Shown: positions 1 to 8,918, counted from the stretch's first letter. The stretch: 12,401 bases of DNA from Methanobacterium sp. (GCA_020854975.1 JAHKLQ010000044.1:1-12401), one strand, 5' to 3'. Program-made: numbers and translations. Notes: a model not told the origin generated them from the letters alone.

Positions 1-62
1 AATAAATAAGGAAATATTCCTTTTTAATAGGAAATAATCCTCCAAAAACTCCCTTATTTATT
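1..62. repeat. Inverted repeat enclosing two direct repeats
   Basis: An 11-bp arm AATAAATAAGG (1-11) is exactly complementary to CCTTATTTATT (52-62). Between the arms are two 12-bp copies of AGGAAATAWTCC (9-20 and 29-40), spaced 20 bp apart, and the first can fold by itself (AAGGAA/TTCCTT). The block lies just before the acetyltransferase start. It could be the tail of a gene to the left, a terminator hairpin, or an operator with two sites about two helical turns apart. The sequence does not decide between these. Confidence 0.5.
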
Positions 63-70
63 TTATTTTA

Positions 71-76
71 CAGGTG
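71..76 (+). promoter_or_regulatory. Ribosome binding site that selects a TTG start
   Basis: CAGGTG at 71-76 matches the archaeal anti-Shine-Dalgarno. It lies 6 nt before the TTG at 83. The GTG at 74 is part of this same site and has no ribosome site of its own upstream, so TTG 83 is the better start for the acetyltransferase. Confidence 0.55.
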
Positions 77-82
77 TTATAC

Positions 83-1009
83 TTGAAAATTGAACTTATG
101 AATGAAAGCCACCTGGAGAAAATTATTGAAATAGATTACCTAGTCTTTGAAAGGGATGGGCCACGAACCCTTTCAAATCTTAAGGGCCTACAGAAAGGAG
201 ACCATGAAGGTTGTTTTGTACTTTTAGAAGATGAAGTTCTAGTTGGTTACTCATTTGCCAAGACCATGGGACAAGAAGGTTTCCTGGGACCGGTAGGTCT
301 TCACCCATCTTTTCATGGTCATGGTTGGGGCCAAAAACTTATCAAGCACAGTTTAGATTATCTGAAGAGCCAATGCAAGGTTATTGGTCTGGAAGTGCGA
401 CCAGATATGGGGGACAACATAGGATTGTACCATAAACTGGGATTCCATTCTTCATTCCCATCCCTGATACTGGAAGTTCCAGAAAAGTTCCAAAACCAAA
501 AAGAAACATCGCAACTGGATGCAGATGAGCCGGAGTTAATAAATAATTATGATGTGGAACTTTACTCAGAAATGTCTGCAGATAGAAAAGAACTATTTTT
601 GAATAGGATAGAAGTCTGGACAATACAGGAGTTGGAAGGCTTAAGTTTTAAAAACGATTTAGAGTTGATCAATGATGGAGGCGGGGATATAATCATCATC
701 AGCCAAAAGAATGAACCATTGGGATTCCTTGCCTATTATCCGATGGTTTTCATCCATTTGTGGGGAGCCATTAAACCCACAACTCATCAAAAAGAAGTTT
801 TAATGAAAGGATTAAGTTTTTACCGTGAAATTAATCATCAAAAGGAAATTTTAGTCGGGTTAAACGCCAGATATAATGATCTACTCGATCTACTCATTGG
901 TGAAGGATGTAAAGTGATAAAAAGTGTGAATAGGATGTTATTAGAGGATTATGAGGGGAAATACCTAGAAAACAGTCCTGATTTTGTAATGAGGGTCTGG
1001 CATGCTTAA
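83..1009 (+). CDS. GNAT-family N-acetyltransferase, two-domain
   Basis: Predicted cytosolic acetyl-CoA-dependent N-acetyltransferase of 308 residues; the acceptor is unknown. From the TTG start, residues 1-135 form a clear GNAT domain. Motif A runs through GPVGLHPSFHGHGWG, with the pyrophosphate loop HGHGWG at about 78-83, and motif B is NIGLYHKLGF at about 112-121. The protein is about twice the length of a single GNAT. Residues 155-308 look like a second, degenerate GNAT-like half that lacks the acetyl-CoA loop. Its end, around GCKVIKSVNRMLLEDYEG, resembles the C-terminal half of double-GNAT proteins. The start was chosen for its GGTG site 6 nt upstream; GTG at 74 would add three residues. 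The gene converges on the FAH-family gene with a 46-bp gap, so it is its own transcription unit. The family assignment is firm; the substrate is not known. Confidence 0.85.
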   Translation: MKIELMNESHLEKIIEIDYLVFERDGPRTLSNLKGLQKGDHEGCFVLLEDEVLVGYSFAKTMGQEGFLGPVGLHPSFHGHGWGQKLIKHSLDYLKSQCKVIGLEVRPDMGDNIGLYHKLGFHSSFPSLILEVPEKFQNQKETSQLDADEPELINNYDVELYSEMSADRKELFLNRIEVWTIQELEGLSFKNDLELINDGGGDIIIISQKNEPLGFLAYYPMVFIHLWGAIKPTTHQKEVLMKGLSFYREINHQKEILVGLNARYNDLLDLLIGEGCKVIKSVNRMLLEDYEGKYLENSPDFVMRVWHA

Positions 1010-1055
1010 CTGTATCTGGGAGTATGTAGGATTACATAGATCTGAATAAAATTTG

Positions 1056-1832
1056 TTAAATGTGACTTACCTCATTTTTAAGGATCCCAATTCCTTCTAC
1101 ACTAACTTCAGCCACATCACCAACTTGTAGAGGTCCCACACCTGGAGGAGTACCGGTAGCAATAACATCCCCTGGATTTAGGGTCATTATACTGGATATG
1201 AATTCCACTAATTCTTCTACAGAGAAGATCATGTTTTTAGTATTGGAATCCTGTTTTACCTGACCATTGATCTTCATACCTATCTTTTGGTTGGAAGGAT
1301 CCAAATCCGTTTCTATCCATGGCCCGATGGGGCAGAAAGTATCGAAACTCTTGGCACGGGTCCATTGACCATCTTTTTGCTGGAGATCCCTGGCGGTAAC
1401 ATCGTTGAGAATGGTGTAACCAGCCACATAATCAAGAGCATCCTCCTGGTTAACCAAACGGGATTTACGGCCAATAACAACAGCCAGTTCTGCTTCATAA
1501 TCAACCTGGTGGGATTGAGGAGGGTATAATATGTTATCCTCATGTCCAATTACAGTGGAAGATGGTTTTATGAACAATATGGGCTCTTCAGGGAGGGTCA
1601 TGTTCAATTCTTCGGCATGGTCCCTGTAATTCAAACCCACACAGACCACTTTACTGGGATGGACAGGAGGAAGAATCTTAACCTCATCTAAGTGGTAAAA
1701 CTCCTTCCTTTCCAGATCATCAAAGGGTGATTGGGCGGCATCCAGCAAGGAAGGGTTGATTTCAACCAGCCCACCATTGATAACCACACCATTTTTATCC
1801 TTATCATTGGTTCTGAATCTTACAAGTTTCAT
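1056..1832 (-). CDS. Fumarylacetoacetate hydrolase-fold protein (acylpyruvase/isomerase family)
   Basis: This 258-residue soluble enzyme belongs to the FAH superfamily, which cleaves or isomerises acylpyruvates, oxaloacetate and related 2-oxo acids using Mg2+ or Mn2+. A short N-terminal domain (1-55) precedes the catalytic fold (about 58-255). Visible family motifs are VGLNYRDHAEE (H72), the metal ligands E113 and E115 in DYEAELAVV, D144 in LNDVTARDLQ, K161, and the loop GTPPGVG (227-233). All expected metal ligands are present, so the enzyme should be active. GGGAT lies just upstream of the ATG. The gene follows hisG by 59 bp on the same strand and is probably co-transcribed. Methanogens lack the aromatic degradation pathways after which the family is named, so housekeeping removal of a reactive 2-oxo acid is more likely. 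The exact substrate is unknown. Confidence 0.9.
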   Translation of the reverse strand: MKLVRFRTNDKDKNGVVINGGLVEINPSLLDAAQSPFDDLERKEFYHLDEVKILPPVHPSKVVCVGLNYRDHAEELNMTLPEEPILFIKPSSTVIGHEDNILYPPQSHQVDYEAELAVVIGRKSRLVNQEDALDYVAGYTILNDVTARDLQQKDGQWTRAKSFDTFCPIGPWIETDLDPSNQKIGMKINGQVKQDSNTKNMIFSVEELVEFISSIMTLNPGDVIATGTPPGVGPLQVGDVAEVSVEGIGILKNEVSHI

Positions 1833-1891
1833 TTAATCCCTTTTTACAATCATTAATTGTTTTCATGTTTTTGAATAAACTAAAAATTAAT

Positions 1892-2752
1892 TTAAATGAT
1901 TCTTTCAATGGGAACCACCAGAATATCCCTGGCACCGATCTTTTTCAAACGATTAACCACCTGGAAGACTTCATCTTCATTCACCACTGCATGTACAGCC
2001 ACCACACCAGTATTGGATAAAACCTGTGAGACTGTGGGTCCAGTCATCCCTGGCATGGCATGTTTAACCTCATCTAAGGCTTCCTCGTCCACATTCATCA
2101 TCACCAGTTTCTTCCCCTCAGCATCCAGAACACCCCGTACTCCGGTACGAATTTCTTCTATTTTCTCATTCTTCTCCTGGTAGCTATCCGGGTTGGTTAT
2201 AAGATGCACTGAGCTTTCCAGTATGGTGTCCACTATCTGCAGATGATTCATCTTCAAGGTAGTACCAGTACTGGTTAAATCAGCGATAAGATCTGAAACC
2301 CCAATGAAAGGAGCTATTTCAGTGGAGCCACTGAGTTCAACAATTTTAACTGGAATTCCATTGGTTTTAAGGTATTTTTCTGTGAGGTTAGGGAATTCAG
2401 TGGCGACAATAGAACCTGGCTTGATATCAGAAAGTTTTTTAATCTCTGATTCTTCAGGGGCAGCCAGCACCAGTTTAGATCTTCCGAAGTTCAGATTTTC
2501 TAAGATCTTCACATGGGCTTCTTTCTCTTCAATCAAATCCATACCAGTCATTCCCAGGTCTGCAGCACCATCAGCCACGAATTCGGGAATGTCCGCAGCC
2601 CTGGTGAACATAACACTAATCTGGTCATCATAGGTCTCGGCAAAAAGCCGACGATTAACAGTATCCTTTAATCCAATCCCTGCCTTGGATAAGAGCTTCA
2701 CTGCAGGGTCGCTTATCCTTCCCTTGGATGGAAGGGCTATTTTTATCTCCAT
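1892..2752 (-). CDS. hisG: ATP phosphoribosyltransferase, long form
   Basis: HisG catalyses the first committed step of histidine synthesis, condensing ATP with PRPP to phosphoribosyl-ATP in the cytosol. The protein has 286 residues, the size of the long form that acts without HisZ. The catalytic domain starts with IALPSKGR, and the PRPP loop DLTSTGTT is at 158-165. From about residue 212 there is the ACT-like HisG_C domain with the conserved MPGMTGPTV (233-241), which binds histidine for feedback inhibition. The start is supported by AGGAGG (2761-2766), 8 nt upstream of the ATG. No other his genes are in the window, so histidine genes are scattered as in other methanogens. The gene precedes the FAH-family gene on the same strand and diverges from dadD across 202 bp. 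Confidence 0.97.
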   Translation of the reverse strand: MEIKIALPSKGRISDPAVKLLSKAGIGLKDTVNRRLFAETYDDQISVMFTRAADIPEFVADGAADLGMTGMDLIEEKEAHVKILENLNFGRSKLVLAAPEESEIKKLSDIKPGSIVATEFPNLTEKYLKTNGIPVKIVELSGSTEIAPFIGVSDLIADLTSTGTTLKMNHLQIVDTILESSVHLITNPDSYQEKNEKIEEIRTGVRGVLDAEGKKLVMMNVDEEALDEVKHAMPGMTGPTVSQVLSNTGVVAVHAVVNEDEVFQVVNRLKKIGARDILVVPIERII

Positions 2753-4247
<1,495 letters not shown>

Positions 4248-4370
4248 TTATGGGTTCAACTTCAGTTACTTATGTATTAATTCCAGATTTAAGGATTGCA
4301 CTCACACGGATAATACCAAAAAAATCATGAAATAATTCTAAAAAAAGGAGTTCATAATCAGGCGATAATA

Positions 4371-5057
4371 ATGGTTCATAACGGAATTTTAACCCTTTTT
4401 GATATTGACGGGACCCTGGTAAGAGGGGCCCGATGTCATTACATGGCCTTTGTACATGCGGTAAGTAAGTTCTATGGAATGGAAGAGGATATCAGTGGTG
4501 TAAACTATGCTGGCAAAACCGACCCTCAGATACTCAGAGAAGTCCTGGAAATAGGGGGAATCCCTGATAAAGTTATTGAAGATAACTTCCAGGATTGTTT
4601 GAATTATATGATTCAGGACTACCTGGCCAATGTGCACCGGGAGAATGTCATGGCACTGGGTGGTGTCCATGACCTTTTAAATGAATTAAAAAATGAAAAT
4701 GTTTTATTAGGCCTTACAACTGGTAATTTGGAACCAATTGCTTACGCTAAACTGGGAAGGGCTGGAATAGATAATTACTTTTCTTTTGGAGGATTTGGTA
4801 GTGACAGTGCAAAAAGGCCTTGTCTAGTGGAAAAAGCCCTGGAACGTGCCCGAAAAATACATGGATTCAAAGGTGATGAAATATTCATTATTGGAGATAC
4901 TCCTCGGGATGTGGATGCAGCTAAACCCTTCCATCTTCACACCATAGCCGTAGCCACAGGCAGATACTCCACCACTGAACTGGAAAAAACCGGGGCAGAT
5001 TTTGTTCTGGAAAGTTTAGAAGACGTTAAAAGAGTCAGGGGAATTTTGGGGATATAA
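4371..5057 (+). CDS. HAD-family hydrolase, phosphoglycolate phosphatase-like
   Basis: This 228-residue soluble phosphatase belongs to HAD subfamily I. Motif I is FDIDGTL with the nucleophile D11 and the acid/base D13. Motif II is LTTGN (115-119). The conserved lysine is probably in SAKRP (K148). Motif IV is IIGDTPRDVDAA (D176 and D180). A helical cap lies between motifs I and II at about 20-95. The layout matches phosphoglycolate phosphatase and beta-phosphoglucomutase relatives, so it should remove phosphate from a small metabolite, but the sequence does not identify the substrate. The ribosome site is imperfect (AGGCGAT at 4360-4366, 4 nt before the ATG). It follows dadD on the same strand after 123 bp, so co-transcription is possible. 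A T7 run downstream (5103-5109) may end the transcript. Confidence 0.9.
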   Translation: MVHNGILTLFDIDGTLVRGARCHYMAFVHAVSKFYGMEEDISGVNYAGKTDPQILREVLEIGGIPDKVIEDNFQDCLNYMIQDYLANVHRENVMALGGVHDLLNELKNENVLLGLTTGNLEPIAYAKLGRAGIDNYFSFGGFGSDSAKRPCLVEKALERARKIHGFKGDEIFIIGDTPRDVDAAKPFHLHTIAVATGRYSTTELEKTGADFVLESLEDVKRVRGILGI

Positions 5058-5102
5058 ATTAAATAGAGAATTTAAATCAAAGAATTAGTTAAGATTTTCC
5101 TG

Positions 5103-5109
5103 TTTTTTT
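5103..5109 (+). terminator. Oligo-T archaeal terminator after HAD gene
   Basis: A run of seven T on the plus strand starts 45 nt after the HAD stop codon. Archaeal RNA polymerase terminates at such oligo-T tracts without needing a hairpin. Confidence 0.4.
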
Positions 5110-5142
5110 ACTTATTTAGAATCATCCTGGCTAATATTGTAT

Positions 5143-5281
5143 ATTATAAAGATAGAAGTTGATTATAAAGAGATAGAAGTTAAGAGGTAGAAGTTAAGAG
5201 GTAGAAGTTAAGAGGTAGAAGTTAAGAGGTAGAAGTTAAGAGGTAGAAGTTAAGAGGTAGAAGTTAAGAGGTAGAAGTTGT
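5143..5281. repeat. 14-bp tandem repeat (minisatellite), about 8 units
   Basis: The unit GAGGTAGAAGTTAA repeats head to tail. It starts with a variant, GAGATAGAAGTTAA, at 5170. Six exact copies follow at 5184, 5198, 5212, 5226, 5240 and 5254, then a 12-nt partial copy at 5268-5279. Just upstream, ATTATAAA followed by GATAGAAGTT or GAGATAGAAGTT occurs twice (5143-5160 and 5162-5181), which looks like the seed from which the array expanded. The unit is not a multiple of three and contains stops in every frame on both strands, so it is not coding. It sits between the convergent HAD and coiled-coil genes, in a stretch of 305 bp without other features. The exact identity of the copies suggests recent expansion. 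Confidence 0.95.
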
Positions 5282-5362
5282 CAGGTCCTTCAGGAAGAAG
5301 GGGATAGGGAAATGATTATAAGTGTAATTAAATTGGCTTTGATCAGTTAACAAAAAACTAGA

Positions 5363-5578
5363 TTAATCTTTTCCAACCTTTTCAATGGCTTCACTGTATC
5401 CCTTTTTAAACCCTAACTTAAAACCTTCCTTAAAAAGCTCTAAAGAGAATTCTCTTAATCGTTCATTCTCTTTCTGGTAGTTCTTATTCTCTTCTTTATA
5501 GCGTTGCATTTCGGAAAGTTCAATCAGGTTTTTTCTTTCCATATAATGCCTCTGTTTCTTTTTAACTGAGAAAAACAT
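5363..5578 (-). CDS. Small coiled-coil protein with GxxxGxxxG tail, unknown function
   Basis: The function is not recognised. The frame is open from 5620, but the best start is the ATG at 5576-5578, because GAGGTG lies 7 nt upstream of it; this gives 71 residues. There is no ribosome site at the first ATG (5620). An even later ATG (5540-5542) would give 59 residues. The protein is soluble and strongly charged. A K/E-rich coiled coil runs from about residue 14 to 45 (MERKNLIEL to ENERLREF). A C-terminal segment follows with KEGFKLGFKKGYSEAIEKVG, where glycines recur every fourth residue. That spacing recalls the GxxxG repeats of Yae1-like and FliH-like helices, but the similarity is short. The gene is isolated, convergent with the HAD gene across the minisatellite. 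A possible TATA-like TATTTAAATA lies near 5641-5652. Confidence 0.65.
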   Translation of the reverse strand: MFFSVKKKQRHYMERKNLIELSEMQRYKEENKNYQKENERLREFSLELFKEGFKLGFKKGYSEAIEKVGKD

Positions 5579-5579
5579 C

Positions 5580-5591
5580 GAGGTGCACCTC
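5580..5591. promoter_or_regulatory. Perfect palindrome containing the ribosome binding site
   Basis: GAGGTGCACCTC is a perfect 12-bp palindrome one base upstream of the ATG at 5578 (minus strand). Its first half, GAGGTG, is the ribosome site of the coiled-coil gene. In the mRNA the site could pair with its own second half (GAGG/CCTC around a TGCA loop), and in DNA it could be a dimer operator. It could also be chance, since the complement of an AGGTG site is all that is needed. Confidence 0.5.
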
Positions 5592-6140
5592 TTATTCTTT
5601 GTGGGCAGTTTCTCTCTCAATTATTAAATAGAATGAAACACTATTTAAATATTGCTATTTGTGGTTCTGTGTTCACTCTTTGTGATATAAACTGGATTTA
5701 TTAAAACATACAAAGTGGGAGTTAATTCTTCACAAAAACTGATCAAATCCACTAAAGCACTGATTAATGGTTAATTGGATTTATTAAAGCTAATTAAAAT
5801 ATTAAATACTCAATAAAATTTAAAACAGCATCCTAAACTTATTATAATTCTAGTTTCTTCCCTCATTAATACATTTGACCCAGAATCAGTATTAAAATAC
5901 AATTTTTCCATTTTCATTACTCTTTTCATCTCTTATTTTGCCTTTAAATCCCTTAAATTTCAATATAAACGAGTAAATGCTCTAATTAGTTTATGATTTA
6001 ATAAAGAATTAAATAATTTCTTAGGGTATGTGTAAACTTTGCACTATAGAACTAATTTCAAACAACTATTATTAATCTTCAGGATCATATTTTAATTAGA
6101 GACAGTTGAGTGTATTGTTTTAATGAGGGGGGATTAAAAC
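5592..6140. other. AT-rich non-coding stretch upstream of ligase gene
   Basis: About 550 bp with no convincing gene on either strand. Seen here are the likely promoter of the coiled-coil gene (TATA-like near 5641-5652, minus), a 13-bp direct repeat TGGATTTATTAAA (5693-5705 and 5776-5788), and, near the right end, a TATA-like CATATTTTAATT around 6086-6097 that could start the ligase mRNA about 25 nt before its ATG. The stretch is unusually long for this gene-dense window. No RNA gene was recognised. Confidence 0.6.
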
Positions 6141-7481
6141 ATGACTTATTTCAGGGCAGAGATGGAAACTATGCCTCGAGACGAACTTGATTCTATTGTG
6201 GATGAGCGTATACGTTACACCGTGGGATATGCTGCTGAAAACTCTTTTTTTTACCGTAAATGGTTCCAGGAGCATAATATAAACCCGGCAGATATTCGTG
6301 AACATGAAGATCTACGGGAATTACCTATTATATCAGGGAAAACAGTCAGAGAAAGGCAACCTCCTGAGACTGAAGAATTCGAATTTAGATGTGTTGATTG
6401 GGATGAGATTTTCACCATCCATGAAACCAGTGGTACCAGTGGAACGCCTAAATCTTTCTTTTTAACCTGGGATGATTGGAATCGCTATGCTGAAAAGTAT
6501 GCCCGATCATTCGTCAGCCAGAACTTTGGCACTGATGATAAGGTGGTGGTCTGTGCCTCCTATGGTATGAATGTGGGGGCCAATACCATGACTTTAGCAG
6601 CCCAAAAAATAGGAATAACCATAATTCCTGAGGGTAAATGCACCTTTCCAGTGCGCATCATCAAGAATTACCAGCCCACTGGAATTGTGGGTAGCATCTT
6701 TAAGCTTATCCGCCTGGCCAGAAGAATGGAAAAAGAAGGTATAAATCCTCAGGAATCCAGTATTAAAAGATTAATTACGGGTGGAGAGAGTTTTACCGAG
6801 GAATCACGGGCCTATGTTGAGAAATTATGGGGAGTGCCAGTTTACAACACCTATGGTAGTACAGAGGGAACTATGTGTGGAGAGTGCCACGAGAAGGTGG
6901 GTTTACACGTACCAGAGGATCTGGTACACCTGGATGTTTACGATCCACAGATGGAAGATTTTGTGGCAGAAGGAGATTGTGGGAGAATGGTTCTCACCAC
7001 ATTACTACCTCCGGGTGGTAAAACAGGTACTATTCTCTTGAATTATGATACAGAAGACACTACCGTGGTGGTTAGCCGGGAGAAATGTCCATGTGGTCGG
7101 ACTCATATGAGGATCATGAACCCCCAGAGGGAGGCGGAAACAGTGTGGGTGTTGGGGTCACCATTTAACCGTGTGGATGTTGAGAAAGGGGTTTTTCAGC
7201 CTGAAAATATGGATTATATCACTGGCGAGTATGAGGCCTTCCTTTATGGTGATGGGGAAGAAGTTACCCTCAGGGTTAGTATGGAATGTTATGATCCTAA
7301 AAAATGTGAGCATGAACTAGTTCAGGAAAACTTTTTGAAATCTTTCCTAGAATACAAAGTTGCACTATATGAAGCATATCAAGATGGAAGTTTTAACATT
7401 CTCTTCAATTTTACTGGACCCGAGGGTCTTGAATTTTATAAGATCAAGGGTCGTCCTAGACGTTTGGTTGATCGTAGGTGA
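6141..7481 (+). CDS. PaaK-like adenylate-forming ligase, probable coenzyme F390 synthetase
   Basis: This 446-residue cytosolic ANL-superfamily enzyme activates its substrate by adenylation. It carries the phosphate loop ETSGTSGTPK (95-104), the A5 motif NTYGSTEG (236-243), the A7-like LLNYDTED (299-306), and the C-terminal KGRPRRLVDRR (436-446), which ends as in phenylacetate-CoA ligases and F390 synthetases. A Cys/His set, CGEC (246-249) with H255 and CPCG (316-319), forms the usual structural zinc site of this subgroup. In Methanobacteriales this family includes coenzyme F390 synthetase, which attaches AMP to oxidised F420 during oxidative stress; that is the favoured reading. An aryl- or acyl-CoA ligase is the alternative, and residues alone cannot separate them. 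GAGGGGGGAT lies about 8 nt before the ATG. The gene stands alone, converging on the zinc-ribbon gene with a 124-bp gap. Confidence 0.82.
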   Translation: MTYFRAEMETMPRDELDSIVDERIRYTVGYAAENSFFYRKWFQEHNINPADIREHEDLRELPIISGKTVRERQPPETEEFEFRCVDWDEIFTIHETSGTSGTPKSFFLTWDDWNRYAEKYARSFVSQNFGTDDKVVVCASYGMNVGANTMTLAAQKIGITIIPEGKCTFPVRIIKNYQPTGIVGSIFKLIRLARRMEKEGINPQESSIKRLITGGESFTEESRAYVEKLWGVPVYNTYGSTEGTMCGECHEKVGLHVPEDLVHLDVYDPQMEDFVAEGDCGRMVLTTLLPPGGKTGTILLNYDTEDTTVVVSREKCPCGRTHMRIMNPQREAETVWVLGSPFNRVDVEKGVFQPENMDYITGEYEAFLYGDGEEVTLRVSMECYDPKKCEHELVQENFLKSFLEYKVALYEAYQDGSFNILFNFTGPEGLEFYKIKGRPRRLVDRR

Positions 7482-7605
7482 GTGTAAAATAGAGGAAATG
7501 AAGATCCAGTTTTTCATATAGTGAACCGACACACCAACAATAAGTGATCATTGGTATCGTGGTGCTGATTTTATACGTACTGATTGTATGCTGGCCATGA
7601 TTTCA

Positions 7606-8175
7606 TCAGTAATAATCAAAGACCTGAACAGTCCATTGCACCTGATTAACAGGAGTATCAGGAACATCAATGTTAACTGAGTAAGTTCCAGGCTGAGTTT
7701 TAATCTGTAAACTCATAGTCTTCACGGACATATCATCACCATTCCAGGTCAGATCATCTGAAGATGTAGCACCATCAGATCCATAGATCTGGCATTTAAG
7801 TTCAGTATCAGCAGTTAAGGGTTGGGCAGTGATGTATACTCTCATCTTGTTCCCTTGAATATGGAAGGGTCTTAAATCATCAGAAGTTCCATTGTAAATG
7901 GCGATCTGATTCCAAGTGGCCTGTCCAGAAATATAAGAATCATTATCATTTACAGTAATAGGAGTATGGGGCCATAGGATGGCAACTGTGAGTATAAACA
8001 AAATCAGAATACCCATCCCTAAAATTTTAAGGTTTGCAGTGGAAAAACCTCCATCCCTACCTTTTTCTTTATCTTTTGATGGTTTAGGGGGTTTTTCAAG
8101 ATTTAAAGGTTCACCACAAAATTCGCAGATAACAGCATCATCTGGATTTTCATGTCGACATTTGGGGCAAATCAT
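7606..8175 (-). CDS. Zinc-ribbon membrane-anchored protein with extracytoplasmic beta domain
   Basis: Function not known. The 189-residue protein begins with a zinc ribbon, MICPKCRHENPDDAVICEFCG, with C3, C6, C17 and C20. A charged proline/lysine linker (about 28-44) leads to one hydrophobic segment (about 49-68), and a ~115-residue polar C-terminal domain rich in T, S, N and D is predicted to lie outside the cell. Repeated alternating hydrophobic residues there suggest a beta sandwich. The topology is ribbon inside, sensory or adhesive domain outside, a layout common in methanogen membrane proteins. The start at 8175 is preferred over the ATG at 8181 because GGTGA ends 6 nt upstream of the former and touches the latter. 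A TATA-like ATTATAAATAA lies near 8230-8240. The gene is convergent with the ligase. Confidence 0.78.
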   Translation of the reverse strand: MICPKCRHENPDDAVICEFCGEPLNLEKPPKPSKDKEKGRDGGFSTANLKILGMGILILFILTVAILWPHTPITVNDNDSYISGQATWNQIAIYNGTSDDLRPFHIQGNKMRVYITAQPLTADTELKCQIYGSDGATSSDDLTWNGDDMSVKTMSLQIKTQPGTYSVNIDVPDTPVNQVQWTVQVFDYY

Positions 8176-8181
8176 TCTCAT

Positions 8182-8186
8182 TCACC
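8182..8186 (-). promoter_or_regulatory. Ribosome binding site choosing the second ATG
   Basis: Read on the minus strand, GGTGA is directly followed by ATGAGAATG. Spacing to the first ATG (8181) is zero and to the second (8175) is 6 nt, so the second is the likelier start. The zinc-ribbon protein then begins MICPKC. Confidence 0.6.
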
Positions 8187-8301
8187 ATTTTTTAGTTAAA
8201 AACAGCTATCATGACTCAACTAATTATAATTATTTATAATTCAGGATATTTATGTTTATTCATATTATTAGCGGGAGGCCCGGGAAAAATAACTTTTTGA
8301 C

Positions 8302-8423
8302 AGTTCACAGTAATCCAGAATAGTAGAATAATAGTTCACAATAATTCAGAATAGTAAAATAATAGGAAGTAAGCTAATAAGCAGTAAATAATAGGAAGTA
8401 AACTAATAAGACAGTAAAATAAC
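8302..8423. repeat. Degenerate ~30-bp tandem repeat, four units in two pairs
   Basis: Units 8302-8332 and 8333-8363 are 31 bp each and differ at three bases; both begin AGTTCACA and end near AGTARAATAAT. Units 8364-8392 and 8393-8423 begin AGGAAGTAARCTAATAAG and end CAGTAAA(A)TAA. Both pairs share the AGTAAAATAA tail, so all four may derive from one ancestral unit. The array fills the spacer between the ferredoxin-regulator gene and the zinc-ribbon gene. It shows no open frame of note. Confidence 0.75.
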
Positions 8424-8450
8424 AGGGAAATGAATAGATCCAGTTAGAAT

Positions 8451-8918
8451 TTATTTATTGTTAGGATTTTGAACTTCCAAGATCTCTATAGAGTTAGTGG
8501 GACAGTTCATCTGGCAATCAAGGCAGCCGCAGCACTGTTCTGTGTTTATCTGGCACTTTAAATCCACAATATTAATGGCACCCATGAGGCAGATATCTGT
8601 GCAAACTCCGCAGCCAATACAGGTATCTCCTACCATGGCTTCAAATTTTTGTTCAATTAGAATATGCACAATAGTTCTGGTGTTATCCAGATCTCCAGTG
8701 AGAGCGTAGGTCATGTACAAAAAATCTCGGTTACAGCAGTTAGTGACAGCTTCAGCAACTTCAATAGATCCCCAGGAAAGGTTTCTTCCGTTTAAATAAT
8801 GAGAAACAGTTGACCGATCCATTCCCAATTTATCAGCAATGTCTTTTTGGAAATAACCATTTTTTCTGAGCTTCACTGCTGCCAGGTACTTCAATCCAGA
8901 TGCAATATGTTTGGGCAT
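8451..8918 (-). CDS. Helix-turn-helix regulator fused to 2[4Fe-4S] ferredoxin domain
   Basis: This 155-residue protein is probably a redox- or iron-responsive DNA-binding regulator. Residues 10-46 form a helix-turn-helix (QKDIADKLGMDRSTVSHYLNG). Residues 50-95 are a linker helix region containing a CC pair (61-62). From 98 on there is a bacterial-type ferredoxin domain. The first cluster motif is C100, C103, C106, C110 (CIGCGVCTDIC). The second is C129, C132, C135, C139 followed by proline (CxGCxDCxMNCP), with an extra C130. All eight cluster ligands are present, so both clusters should form. The ribosome site GGTGGA is 3-4 nt before the ATG. A perfect palindrome precedes it, suggesting self-regulation. 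The gene is divergent from two small ORFs across 285 bp. Similar HTH-ferredoxin proteins occur in methanogens; their targets are not known to me. Confidence 0.88.
   Translation of the reverse strand: MPKHIASGLKYLAAVKLRKNGYFQKDIADKLGMDRSTVSHYLNGRNLSWGSIEVAEAVTNCCNRDFLYMTYALTGDLDNTRTIVHILIEQKFEAMVGDTCIGCGVCTDICLMGAINIVDLKCQINTEQCCGCLDCQMNCPTNSIEILEVQNPNNK

Noticed and set aside
5170..5281. Tandem array considered as a CRISPR
   Set aside because: The 14-bp units are directly contiguous with no spacers, and no cas genes are present.
8272..8282. GC-rich hairpin CGGG-AGG-CCCG as an intrinsic terminator
   Set aside because: A stem of only four pairs, not followed directly by T on either strand, and no gene ends nearby.
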